A program made the position numbers and the translations under genes. This document shows positions 1 to 6,113 of a stretch of DNA of 9,479 nt, piece after piece; the first letter of the stretch is position 1, and every line of letters starts with the position of its first letter. The stretch comes from an uncultured Lysobacteraceae bacterium (GTDB taxonomy: Bacteria; Pseudomonadota; Gammaproteobacteria; Xanthomonadales; Xanthomonadaceae), in assembly GCA_946480825.1 (NCBI GenBank), contig CAMLLG010000106.1, forward strand, positions 1 to 9,479, in the 5' to 3' direction. Under the pieces are notes generated by a model. That model was not told the origin of the DNA and made no database searches. It saw only the letters and a program-made list of their open reading frames with translations.

Positions 1-2
1 GC

Positions 3-680
3 CTGATCAAGGTCGAGATGCACTTCCTGCCCGACGTGTACGTGCCCTGCGACGTGTGCAGCGGCAAACGCTACAACCGCGAGACCCTGGAAATTCTCTA
101 CAAGGGCTACAGCATCCACGACGTGCTGGAAATGACGGTCGAGGACGCGCTGAAGCTGTTCGAACCGGTGCCGGCGATCGCGCGCAAGCTCGAAACCCTG
201 GTGGACGTGGGCCTGAGCTACATCCGCCTCGGCCAACCCGCGACCACGCTGTCCGGCGGCGAAGCGCAGCGCGTGAAGCTGTCGAAGGAGTTGTCGCGCC
301 GCGACACCGGTCGCACGCTCTACATCCTCGATGAGCCGACCACCGGCCTGCATTTCCACGACATCGAACATCTGCTCGCGGTGCTGCACAAGCTGCGCGA
401 CGAAGGCAACACGATCGTGGTGATCGAGCACAACCTCGACGTGATCAAGACCGCCGACTGGGTGATCGATCTCGGCCCCGAGGGCGGCCATCGCGGCGGC
501 GGCATCATCGCCGAAGGCACGCCGGAAGAGATCGCCGCGATGCCGCAGTCGCACACCGGGCGCTTTCTGGCGAAACTGCTGGCGCCGCCTGTGGTTGCGA
601 CCACGGCCGCGACGAAAACGGCGAAGCCGGCGAAAAAACCGGTGGCGAAAGCGCCTGCGAAAAAGAAGGGCAAGGCATGA
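3..680 (+). CDS. uvrA: UvrA, excinuclease ABC subunit A (C-terminal part; 5' end outside window)
   Basis: This is the last 225 residues of the ATPase that finds bulky DNA lesions and loads UvrB in nucleotide excision repair, acting in the cytoplasm on DNA. The reading frame is open from base 3, so the start lies upstream. The fragment begins in the C-terminal zinc module, with the second cysteine pair at fragment residues 16 and 19 followed by GKRYN. It then has the ABC signature [11 protein letters not shown] at 83-93, Walker [11 protein letters not shown] at 108-117 and the switch histidine in IEHNLD near 143. The family is about 940 residues, so roughly three quarters is missing. After the conserved core it carries a tail of about 32 residues rich in Lys, Ala and Pro. 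Its TGA overlaps the next ATG (ATGA, 677-680), which suggests translational coupling. Confidence 0.97.
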   Translation: MIKVEMHFLPDVYVPCDVCSGKRYNRETLEILYKGYSIHDVLEMTVEDALKLFEPVPAIARKLETLVDVGLSYIRLGQPATTLSGGEAQRVKLSKELSRRDTGRTLYILDEPTTGLHFHDIEHLLAVLHKLRDEGNTIVVIEHNLDVIKTADWVIDLGPEGGHRGGGIIAEGTPEEIAAMPQSHTGRFLAKLLAPPVVATTAATKTAKPAKKPVAKAPAKKKGKA

Positions 681-1129
681 ACGAGGCAGGCATGAACGAT
701 GCGGGCACGGCCGCCGACATCGGCGACGAAGCTCCGCTGGTGCTGTTCCGGATGCCGATCGATCTGCGCTGGCGCGATCTGGATGCGTTCAATCACGTCA
801 ACAACGCCAACTTCATGACCTATGTGGAAGAGGCGCGGATCCGCTGGTTCGAAAGCGCCGGCAACGACTGGCTCTCGAACGGGCGCGCGCCGCTGCTGGC
901 GGCCGTGCAGATGAACTACCGCGTGCCCATCCCCTACCCCGCGAAGATTTTCGTCGAACTGGTCACCGAGCGCATCGGCAACAGCAGCCTGACGCTCGGC
1001 CACCGCATCGTCGACGAAGACGGCAAGCTGCACGCCGACGGACACTCGGTGCTGGTGTGGATCGATGTCGCCAGCGGCAAACCGGTACCGTTGCCGGATG
1101 CGGTGCGCGCCGCCGCGGACATGGGCTGA
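677..1129 (+). CDS. Acyl-CoA thioesterase, hotdog fold (4HBT / YbgC-FadM type)
   Basis: A 150-residue protein of the 4-hydroxybenzoyl-CoA thioesterase superfamily, which hydrolyses acyl-CoA thioesters in the cytoplasm. The hallmark segment is [16 protein letters not shown] at about 31-46. Asp36 sits where the catalytic aspartate of this superfamily lies, and HVNN plus the downstream [10 protein letters not shown] helix are typical. The central strands ([14 protein letters not shown], then HRIVDEDGK) fit the fold, and the length is normal. The start chosen is ATG 677, which overlaps the uvrA stop and has GAAGGG (665-670) six bases upstream. A second ATG at 692 is also possible and would remove five residues of a non-conserved leader. 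The natural substrate cannot be read from the sequence. The nearby crotonase genes make a fatty acyl-CoA plausible, but this is inference. Confidence 0.9.
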   Translation: MNEAGMNDAGTAADIGDEAPLVLFRMPIDLRWRDLDAFNHVNNANFMTYVEEARIRWFESAGNDWLSNGRAPLLAAVQMNYRVPIPYPAKIFVELVTERIGNSSLTLGHRIVDEDGKLHADGHSVLVWIDVASGKPVPLPDAVRAAADMG

Positions 1130-1220
1130 ACCGGGCCGACGGGCCCTGTGGCGAACGGCCTGACCTGGGTCTTCGCAACGGCGCGGCTCCAGGGTCCCGC
1201 GGCCATCCGGCGAAAGACCA

Positions 1221-1248
1221 GCGGCGAGCGGCGAGCGGCGAGCGGCGA
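1221..1248. repeat. Heptamer tandem repeat, four perfect copies of GCGGCGA
   Basis: The unit GCGGCGA occurs at 1221, 1228, 1235 and 1242 without a mismatch and is followed by a partial GAG. It lies in the 189-bp gap between the thioesterase stop and the isomerase start. Because the unit is 7 bp, a gain or loss of copies would change spacing by most of a helical turn and would shift any reading frame running through it. Heptamer repeats occur in Xanthomonadaceae genomes (recalled, not checked). Copy number is low, so this may simply be a slippage scar. Confidence 0.9.
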
Positions 1249-1271
1249 GAGTAACGATGCGCGGTGCGGGC

Positions 1272-1309
1272 GGGCGTGGCTCTATGATAAGGCTTCACTC
1301 CTCACGCCC
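1272..1309 (+). promoter_or_regulatory. Inverted repeat flanking a -10-like hexamer upstream of the isomerase gene
   Basis: GGGCGTG (1272-1278) and CACGCCC (1303-1309) are perfect 7-bp inverted arms separated by 24 bases. The interval contains TATGAT (1283-1288), a good -10 match, but I see no convincing -35 about 17 bp upstream. The right arm abuts the probable ribosome site AGGA (1310-1313) of the gene starting at 1319. It could be an operator over the promoter or a leader stem next to the ribosome site; it may also be chance in GC-rich DNA. Confidence 0.3.
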
Positions 1310-1318
1310 AGGACGACG

Positions 1319-2095
1319 ATGGCCCCCTTGATCGAAACCCAGGACATCGGCGCGATCCGCTGCATCCGGCTGGCGCGCCCGCCGGTGAACGCGCTCGACG
1401 CCGACCTCTGCCGTGCCCTCATCGCCGCGCTGGAAGCGGCGGCCAGCGACGATGTGAAAGGTCTGATCCTGACCGGCAGTCCGAAGATCTTCTCCGGCGG
1501 CCTGGACGTGCCCTATCTGATGTCGCTGGGCGACGACCGCCGCGCGGTGCTGGAATGCTGGCAGGCGTTCTTCGGCGTGGCCCGGCTGCTCGCCGAATCG
1601 CGCGTGCCGGTGGTGGCCGCGCTGACCGGGCACGCGCCGGCCGGCGGCTGCGTGCTGGCGTTGTGCTGCGACTACCGGGTGATGGCGCGCAGCGTGGACC
1701 CGGCCAAACCGTTCTCCATCGGTCTCAACGAAACCCAGGTCGGACTGGTGGTGCCGGAAGGCATCCAGCGCTTGATGCGCCGCGTGGTCGGCGATCGCCG
1801 CGCCGAACGACTGATGGTCGCGGGCGAGATGATTTCCGCCGAGCATGCGTACGAGATCGGTCTGGTCGATGCATTGACCGATGTCGACGACGTGGTCCCG
1901 CATGCGTTGGCCTGGCTGGAAGCGCTGTTGAAACTGCCGCAGCAGCCGTTGTTGGCCACGCGCGCGATTTCGCGTCAGGCGGTGGTGGATGCGCTGTCGC
2001 CCGACATCGTGCGCGTCGACACCTTCGTCGACGCATGGTGGGAACCCGAGACCCAGGCCGCGCTGCGGGCGCTGATCGCGAAGCTCAAGAAGTAA
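1319..2095 (+). CDS. Crotonase-family protein, probable delta3,delta2-enoyl-CoA isomerase
   Basis: A 258-residue crotonase-fold enzyme that acts on acyl-CoA in fatty acid beta-oxidation. The N-terminal LARPPVNALD (18-27), the oxyanion-hole region FSGGLD (58-63) and GHAPAGGC (104-111) are standard. The glutamate of crotonase that follows GGGC (Glu144 of rat enoyl-CoA hydratase) is Val112 here. The second catalytic glutamate (Glu164 equivalent) is retained as Glu138 in IGLNETQVGLV. The pattern PAGGC...CDYR...GLNETQ matches mitochondrial-type enoyl-CoA isomerases (ECI1), which shift a 3-enoyl double bond to position 2 for oxidation of unsaturated fatty acids. The start is ATG 1319 with AGGA five bases before it. 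A GTG at 1148 in the same frame would add 57 residues encoded partly by the tandem repeat and is not credible. The 3' end overlaps arsC on the other strand by 11 bases. Confidence 0.9.
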   Translation: MAPLIETQDIGAIRCIRLARPPVNALDADLCRALIAALEAAASDDVKGLILTGSPKIFSGGLDVPYLMSLGDDRRAVLECWQAFFGVARLLAESRVPVVAALTGHAPAGGCVLALCCDYRVMARSVDPAKPFSIGLNETQVGLVVPEGIQRLMRRVVGDRRAERLMVAGEMISAEHAYEIGLVDALTDVDDVVPHALAWLEALLKLPQQPLLATRAISRQAVVDALSPDIVRVDTFVDAWWEPETQAALRALIAKLKK

Positions 2096-2486
2096 TCGGG
2101 TCGGCGCACCCGACGGTTTCCGACGGCAACAGATCCAGCACCGTTTCGGGCGGACGGCACAGCTTCGTGCCGGCCGGCGCGATCACGAACGGGCGGTTGA
2201 TCAGGATCGGATGCGCGATCATCGCGTCCAGCAGCGCATCGTCGGACAGGGCCGGATCGTCGAGGCCGAACGCGGCGTACGGTGCTTCCGTCCCCCGGAG
2301 CACCTCGCGCACGCGCAGGCCGGCGGCGGCGATGACACCTGCGAGTCGCTCGCGCGACGGCGGCGTTTTCAGGTATTCGACGACGACCGGTTCGATGCCC
2401 GCGTGCCGGATCAGCGCCACCGTGTCGCGCGACTTGCTGCAGGCCGGGTTGTGCCAGATTTCGACGGGTATGTGTTGGATGCGCAT
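2085..2486 (-). CDS. arsC: ArsC-family reductase (glutaredoxin-type arsenate reductase)
   Basis: A 133-residue thioredoxin-fold protein of the ArsC/YfgD family. Enzymes of the ArsC branch reduce arsenate to arsenite using glutaredoxin and glutathione in the cytoplasm. The nucleophilic cysteine is Cys16 in WHNPACSKSRDT. The three anion-binding arginines of plasmid R773 ArsC (R60, R94, R107) have counterparts at Arg64 (EVLRGTE), Arg98 (LINRPF) and Arg111 (KLCRPPE). The C-terminal part is closer to true ArsC than to YfgD, while CSKSR resembles YfgD. It is the last gene of the leftward cluster, 19 bases after sseA, with no ars regulator or efflux gene nearby, so a general thiol-redox role is as likely as arsenic resistance. 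Start ATG is at 2486 with a weak GGAA upstream; the open frame extends further but without homology. Confidence 0.88.
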   Translation of the reverse strand: MRIQHIPVEIWHNPACSKSRDTVALIRHAGIEPVVVEYLKTPPSRERLAGVIAAAGLRVREVLRGTEAPYAAFGLDDPALSDDALLDAMIAHPILINRPFVIAPAGTKLCRPPETVLDLLPSETVGCADPITS

Positions 2487-2505
2487 GGGTTCCGGGCGTG
2501 CCGCC

Positions 2506-3381
2506 TCATGTCTCTCCGGTCGCGACCGGATGTCGAGGGTCTTCGATCCAACCGCTCCATGAGCCGGCGAACAACCGCGCACCGGGCAGCCCGGCATGCG
2601 CCATCGCCAACAGATGATGGCAGGCGGTGACGCCGGAACCGCACATCGCGACGACCTGCGACGGATCGCGTCCGTCGAGCAGTGCGCCGAATTCGTCCGC
2701 GAGTTCGGCGGCCGGCCTGAAGCGGCCGTCGCGCAGATTCGCGGCATACGGGCGATTGATCGCGCCCGGCACGTGACCGGCGACGCGATCGATCGGTTCG
2801 ACTTCGCCGCGGAAGCGCTCCGACGCACGCGCATCGACCAGCAGATCGCCGGCCGCGAGCCGCGCGGGCAGATCCTCGGACGACGCCAGCATCGCGGCAT
2901 CGAAGCGACCGCTGTATCGCATCGGCACGACGACGGGCGCTGCGGCATCGACGGGCAGACCGAGCGCGCGCCAGCGCGCCCAGCCGCCGTCGAGCACCGC
3001 GACATCGCGATGCCCGAAGGTGCGCAGCAGCCACCACAGCCGGGCTGCGAACGCGCCGTCGCCGGCGTCGTAGGCGACGACCTGCATGTCCGCGGTGACG
3101 CCGCAGCGACCGAGCCATGCGCCGAAGGCCTCGGCCTCCGGCCACGGATGGCGCCCTGCCCCGGGCATGTGCGGGCCGGACAGATCGCGGTCGAGATGGG
3201 CGTACTGCGCGCCCGGCAGATGCGATTCGCGCCACGCGGACTCGCCGGCGGCGGTGTCGTTCAACGCGAAACGGCAGTCGAAGATCCGCAGCCGCGCGTC
3301 GCCCAGCCGGGCGGCCAGCGTTTCCGCGTCGACCAGCGAGCGCCAGCCCGCGGTGCTCGCATCGATCGTCTTCGCGCTCAT
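2506..3381 (-). CDS. sseA: 3-mercaptopyruvate sulfurtransferase (two-domain rhodanese)
   Basis: A 291-residue sulfurtransferase that moves sulfur from 3-mercaptopyruvate to thiols or cyanide in the cytoplasm. It contains two rhodanese domains, roughly 14-145 and 160-288. The first is inactive and structural: IFDCRF at 33-38, SHLPGAQY, LDGGWARW. The second carries the active loop CGSGVT at 247-252 with Cys247 as persulfide carrier. CGSGVT is typical of mercaptopyruvate enzymes, whereas thiosulfate rhodaneses usually have a CRKGVT-like loop. LLVDARASERFRG (180-192) and GHVPGAINRP (202-211) are the normal second-domain landmarks. Length agrees with E. coli SseA (281). The ATG at 3381 overlaps the NUDIX stop in ATGA (3378-3381), so it is probably translated by coupling. 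Confidence 0.93.
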   Translation of the reverse strand: MSAKTIDASTAGWRSLVDAETLAARLGDARLRIFDCRFALNDTAAGESAWRESHLPGAQYAHLDRDLSGPHMPGAGRHPWPEAEAFGAWLGRCGVTADMQVVAYDAGDGAFAARLWWLLRTFGHRDVAVLDGGWARWRALGLPVDAAAPVVVPMRYSGRFDAAMLASSEDLPARLAAGDLLVDARASERFRGEVEPIDRVAGHVPGAINRPYAANLRDGRFRPAAELADEFGALLDGRDPSQVVAMCGSGVTACHHLLAMAHAGLPGARLFAGSWSGWIEDPRHPVATGET

Positions 3382-4010
3382 GCCGGCTCCGCTTGCGCGA
3401 GCCGTTCGCGCAGATTGAAGAGGATCGATGCGGTCACGCCCCAGATGCGCTGCTCCGGCGCCTGCGGCGGCGGGCGGAACTGCAGCACGTGGCGGACGCG
3501 GCCGCGGTAATCCATGGCGATGCGTTCGAGATTGTCCGGATGCATCAGGAAATCGAGATCGACTTCGAACACTTCGGCGACTTCGCCCGGATCGGGCGTC
3601 GGCACGAATCCCGGATCGATCCGTGCGACCACCGGCAACACCCGGAAGCCGGTGATGGTGATCAGCGGATCGAGAAAACCCAGCGGCGTGGCGAGTCCGG
3701 CATCGAGACCGATCTCCTCCTCCGCCTCGCGCAGCGCCGCGGCGACGACATCGCGATCCGCGGCCTCGATCCGACCGCCGGGAAAACTCACCTGGCCGGC
3801 GTGATGCCGCAGGCTGTCGGTGCGACGCGTCAGCAGCACCCGCGTGCCGTCGCCGCGCGGCACCAGACCGACCAGGACCGCAGCTTCCACCGCGACGACG
3901 TCACCGAGCAGATCGGACAGTTCGTCGTGATTCCACGGCGCCTGCACGGGCGCGGCGTGAAGCGGATGCAGCGCATCGCGCAATGTCGGCAGCGGCCATG
4001 CGGGACTCAT
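3378..4010 (-). CDS. nudL: NUDIX hydrolase, NudL/YeaB-type CoA pyrophosphatase
   Basis: A 210-residue NUDIX protein. The segment LLTRRTDSLRHHAGQVSFPG (59-78) is the signature of the NudL/YeaB/PCD1 branch (UPF0035), which cleaves coenzyme A and its derivatives to phosphopantetheine and 3',5'-ADP. The NUDIX box follows from GGRIEAAD with REAEEEIG at 94-101, whose glutamates bind the metal. The usual Glu after GG is Asp here, as in E. coli NudL. Downstream GFRVLPVVARI and VFEVDLDFLMHP match the family. The start is ATG 4010, placed exactly in the ATGA overlap with the DUF1289 stop; the frame is open 135 bases further upstream but only antisense-like residues are encoded there. Its place beside sseA and arsC suggests a thiol/CoA housekeeping operon, which is inference. 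Confidence 0.92.
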   Translation of the reverse strand: MSPAWPLPTLRDALHPLHAAPVQAPWNHDELSDLLGDVVAVEAAVLVGLVPRGDGTRVLLTRRTDSLRHHAGQVSFPGGRIEAADRDVVAAALREAEEEIGLDAGLATPLGFLDPLITITGFRVLPVVARIDPGFVPTPDPGEVAEVFEVDLDFLMHPDNLERIAMDYRGRVRHVLQFRPPPQAPEQRIWGVTASILFNLRERLAQAEPA

Positions 4011-4222
4011 GACGCGGATCCACCCGACGATGCCGCACCGGCGATCGCGTTCTCGCGCGCGGGCAGCACGCGGTCCATCAGATGCAGGCGCTCGGCGTCG
4101 GACATCGACAGCCAGCGGGCGATCTCGTCGCCGGTGCGGAAGCAACCGTCGCAGAACCCCGCGGGATCGAGGGTGCAGACCCCGATGCAGGGCGTGAGGA
4201 CGGCGCGGGAAAAGGACGTCAT
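4007..4222 (-). CDS. DUF1289 four-cysteine small protein
   Basis: A 71-residue protein with the DUF1289 pattern: PCIGVCTLDPAGFCDGCFRT followed by EIARWLSMSDAER. Cysteines 12, 16, 24 and 27 form C-x3-C-x7-C-x2-C and probably hold a metal ion or an iron-sulfur cluster. No enzymatic role is established for the family. The last 20 or so residues are low-complexity Ala/Gly/Ser. The start is ATG 4222, the only ATG before the motif, although no strong ribosome site precedes it. A perfect hairpin sits 20 bases upstream. The TGA overlaps the NudL ATG (4007-4010), so the two are co-translated. Confidence 0.9.
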   Translation of the reverse strand: MTSFSRAVLTPCIGVCTLDPAGFCDGCFRTGDEIARWLSMSDAERLHLMDRVLPARENAIAGAASSGGSAS

Positions 4223-4241
4223 GGTCGCGGAAGGCTCACAG

Positions 4242-4271
4242 CATCACGCCGGCGCGAAGGCCGGCGTGATG
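4242..4271 (-). terminator. Perfect 12-bp hairpin between the FKBP and DUF1289 genes
   Basis: Arms CATCACGCCGGC (4242-4253) and GCCGGCGTGATG (4260-4271) are exact reverse complements with a six-base loop. It begins 26 bases past the FKBP stop codon in the direction of transcription. There is no T-run on the exit side (CTGTGAGCC), so it is not a canonical rho-independent terminator. It may act as a partial terminator, a 3'-end stabiliser that raises FKBP mRNA over the downstream genes, or a processing site. The structure is certain; the function is inferred. Confidence 0.55.
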
Positions 4272-4297
4272 GGGGTTGCGCATCGCTCGCCGGCGGA

Positions 4298-5062
4298 TCA
4301 GTTGCGCGGCGGCTGGGCCGGCTGCGAGCCCGGAGCCGGCAACACCGGACCAACGCTCAGCAGTTTGATGTTGAAGATCACGACCTGATTGGCCATCTCG
4401 CGCGCGCGCTCGATGCTGGTGCCGTGGGCGGCGCTGCCCGGCAGTGCCACTTCCCAGCGCGCGCCGGTCGGCATCATCTGCAGCGCTTCGCGCAGGCCCG
4501 AGAACGGGATCTCGCTCAGACGCACGGTCACCGGACCCGCCGGCTGGCCTTCGCTGGCCTTGTTGGTATCGGCGATCTCGGTCCCGTCCGGCAGCGTGCT
4601 GCGGAATTCGACGGTGATCTGGTTGGCCTGCGTGGGCTTGGCGCCGTTGCCGGCTTCGATCACGCGGTACTGAACGCCGCTGGGCAGCACCTTCACGCCG
4701 GCCTTGCCCTTGTTCTGGGCCAGGAACGCATCGCCCTTGGTCTTGTTGTCGGCCGCGCGCTTCTCCAGCTCGGCCTTGTACTTGGCGGCCATGCGGCCCT
4801 GCAGGGCCTGCATCGCGGCACCCAGCTGTTCCGGGGCCACGGCCGGATCCTTGCGGCCGGCGGCGTCCTGGAACGCCTTGACGACGGTGGCCATGTCGAG
4901 CTGCTCGCCGCTGGCGAGCACGTTGGCGATGTCCAGACCGGCACGGTAGCCGAGGGCATAGCTGACTTTGCCCTTATCGGACGTGGTGTCCTGGGCCTGG
5001 GCCGCACCGGCGGTGATGACCAGGGCCGCCAGGGTCGCGGCGGCGAGCAAACGCAACTTCAT
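4298..5062 (-). CDS. Secreted FKBP/Mip-like protein with N-terminal dimerisation domain
   Basis: A 254-residue exported protein with the Mip/FkpA architecture: a signal peptide (1-23, cut after AQA), an N-terminal helical dimerisation domain (DKGKVSYALGYRAGLDIANV at 29-48), a long helix (about 85-118, KRAADNKTKGDAFLAQNK) and an FKBP domain (about 127-237, beginning LPSGVQYRVIEAGNG). These are periplasmic folding helpers. The isomerase pocket is poorly kept: the positions of FKBP12 Tyr26, Phe36-Asp37, Trp59 and Tyr82 appear as Phe153, Ile163-Ala164, Leu190 and His213. Prolyl isomerase activity is therefore doubtful and a chaperone role more likely. The C-terminus is a Pro/Gln/Ala tail. The ribosome site GGAGAG is in place and lies inside a short inverted repeat (5069-5082). 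It is the first gene of the leftward cluster and is divergent from the enoyl-CoA hydratase gene. Confidence 0.92.
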   Translation of the reverse strand: MKLRLLAAATLAALVITAGAAQAQDTTSDKGKVSYALGYRAGLDIANVLASGEQLDMATVVKAFQDAAGRKDPAVAPEQLGAAMQALQGRMAAKYKAELEKRAADNKTKGDAFLAQNKGKAGVKVLPSGVQYRVIEAGNGAKPTQANQITVEFRSTLPDGTEIADTNKASEGQPAGPVTVRLSEIPFSGLREALQMMPTGARWEVALPGSAAHGTSIERAREMANQVVIFNIKLLSVGPVLPAPGSQPAQPPRN

Positions 5063-5288
5063 TCAGTGACTCTCCAGAGAGTGAACGCACCGGGGGTTGT
5101 CCCGGCATCATGGAATGGAGCGGCCTGAACCGCCCCGCTGTGGACTCTGCAAACGACAGGCTAGGATACTGTCCGCAGCGCTTGACCGCCACTGAAGACG
5201 GCCATTCGACCGGTCCCGGTGCCCGCAAGTTCCCGTCCGCCCCGCGCGGATCTTTCCCCACAATTTCCATACGGATCAAAGACTCGCC
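5063..5288. promoter_or_regulatory. Divergent intergenic region, FKBP gene / enoyl-CoA hydratase gene
   Basis: These 226 bases must hold the leftward promoter for the FKBP cluster and the rightward promoter for the hydratase-nth genes. I see a -35-like TTGACC (5182-5187, +) but its -10 region (CATTCG) is poor. TAGGAT at 5162-5167 is -10-like without a good -35. An inverted repeat ACTCTC/GAGAGT (5069-5082) contains the FKBP ribosome site. No clear operator or riboswitch is visible. Confidence 0.4.
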
Positions 5289-6113
5289 ATGTCCCACGAC
5301 TCCGCGCCTCCCGCCGCGCACGCCCCGCTCCTGTCGATCGAAGACCGGCCCGTCGAAGGACACGGCGTGATCCGCAGGATCGCCGTCGACCGTCCCGAAC
5401 GGCTCAATGCCCTGAATTCCGCGACCCTCGATGCCCTGCACGCGGCGTTCGATGCCGCCGCGGCCGACCCTGCAGTGCGCGTCGTCGTGCTCACCGGCAG
5501 CGGCCCGAAGGCGTTCGTCGCCGGCGCCGACATCGCCGAGATGAGCGGGCTCTCGCCCGCCGAAGGCCGCGATTTCTCGCTGCGCGGCACGCGCATGATG
5601 CGCCGGATCGAAAAGATGCCGAAGCCGGTGATCGCGATGATCAACGGGTTCGCCCTCGGCGGCGGCCTCGAACTGGCGATGTCCTGTCATCTGCGCATCG
5701 CCGCTGACAGCGCGAAGGTCGGCCAGCCCGAAATCAACCTCGGCCTGATTCCGGGCTTCGGCGGCACCCAACGGCTGCTGCGCCTCGCCGGACGCGCCGC
5801 CACGCTCGAACTGTGCCTGCTCGGCGCGCCCATCGACGCCGCCCGCGCCCACGCGCTGGGCATCGTCAATCGCGTGGTGACGGCTGCGGAACTCGAAGTA
5901 GAAACGATGAAGCTCGCGGAACAATTGGCCGCGTCCGCGCCGCTGGCCCTGCGCGGCATGCTCGACTGCGTGAACGTCGGCGGCGAATCCGGCATCGAGG
6001 AAGGCCTGGAATACGAAAGCGCGCAATTCGGCCTGATCTTTTCGACGGAAGACATGCGCGAAGGCACGAGCGCATTCCTCGCGCGGCGCAAGCCGTCGTT
6101 CGCCGGCAAGTGA
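5289..6113 (+). CDS. Enoyl-CoA hydratase (crotonase)
   Basis: A 274-residue hydratase that adds water to trans-2-enoyl-CoA in beta-oxidation. Both catalytic glutamates of crotonase are present: Glu128 in GFALGGGLELAMSC and Glu148 in VGQPEINLGLIPG. The latter is followed by GGTQRL, the family signature. The oxyanion elements are FVAGADIAEM (76-85) and GGGLE. The N-terminal 20 residues are a proline/alanine-rich leader that other crotonases lack. Start ATG 5289 is the only good candidate, although its ribosome site is weak. It differs from the other crotonase in this window, which lacks the first glutamate, so the two are not redundant. Its TGA overlaps the next gene's GTG (6110-6113), making a likely co-translated unit with it and nth. 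The precise acyl-CoA substrate is not readable. Confidence 0.94.
   Translation: MSHDSAPPAAHAPLLSIEDRPVEGHGVIRRIAVDRPERLNALNSATLDALHAAFDAAAADPAVRVVVLTGSGPKAFVAGADIAEMSGLSPAEGRDFSLRGTRMMRRIEKMPKPVIAMINGFALGGGLELAMSCHLRIAADSAKVGQPEINLGLIPGFGGTQRLLRLAGRAATLELCLLGAPIDAARAHALGIVNRVVTAAELEVETMKLAEQLAASAPLALRGMLDCVNVGGESGIEEGLEYESAQFGLIFSTEDMREGTSAFLARRKPSFAGK

Noticed and set aside
1133..1146. GGGCC/GGCCC inverted pair just after the thioesterase stop as a terminator
   Set aside because: Only a 5-bp stem and no T-run follows; common in this base composition.
1148..1318. GTG-initiated 57-residue N-terminal extension of the isomerase
   Set aside because: It is encoded partly by the heptamer repeat, lacks homology to crotonases and has no ribosome site, while ATG 1319 has AGGA five bases upstream.
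3117..4388. A 423-residue plus-strand frame opposite sseA, nudL and DUF1289
   Set aside because: Arg/His-rich shadow with no motif; the minus-strand genes have intact catalytic signatures.
5182..5210. TTGACC as -35 of a promoter for the enoyl-CoA hydratase gene
   Set aside because: The sequence 17-18 bases downstream (CATTCG/ATTCGA) is a poor -10, so I list it only as a weak candidate in the intergenic entry.
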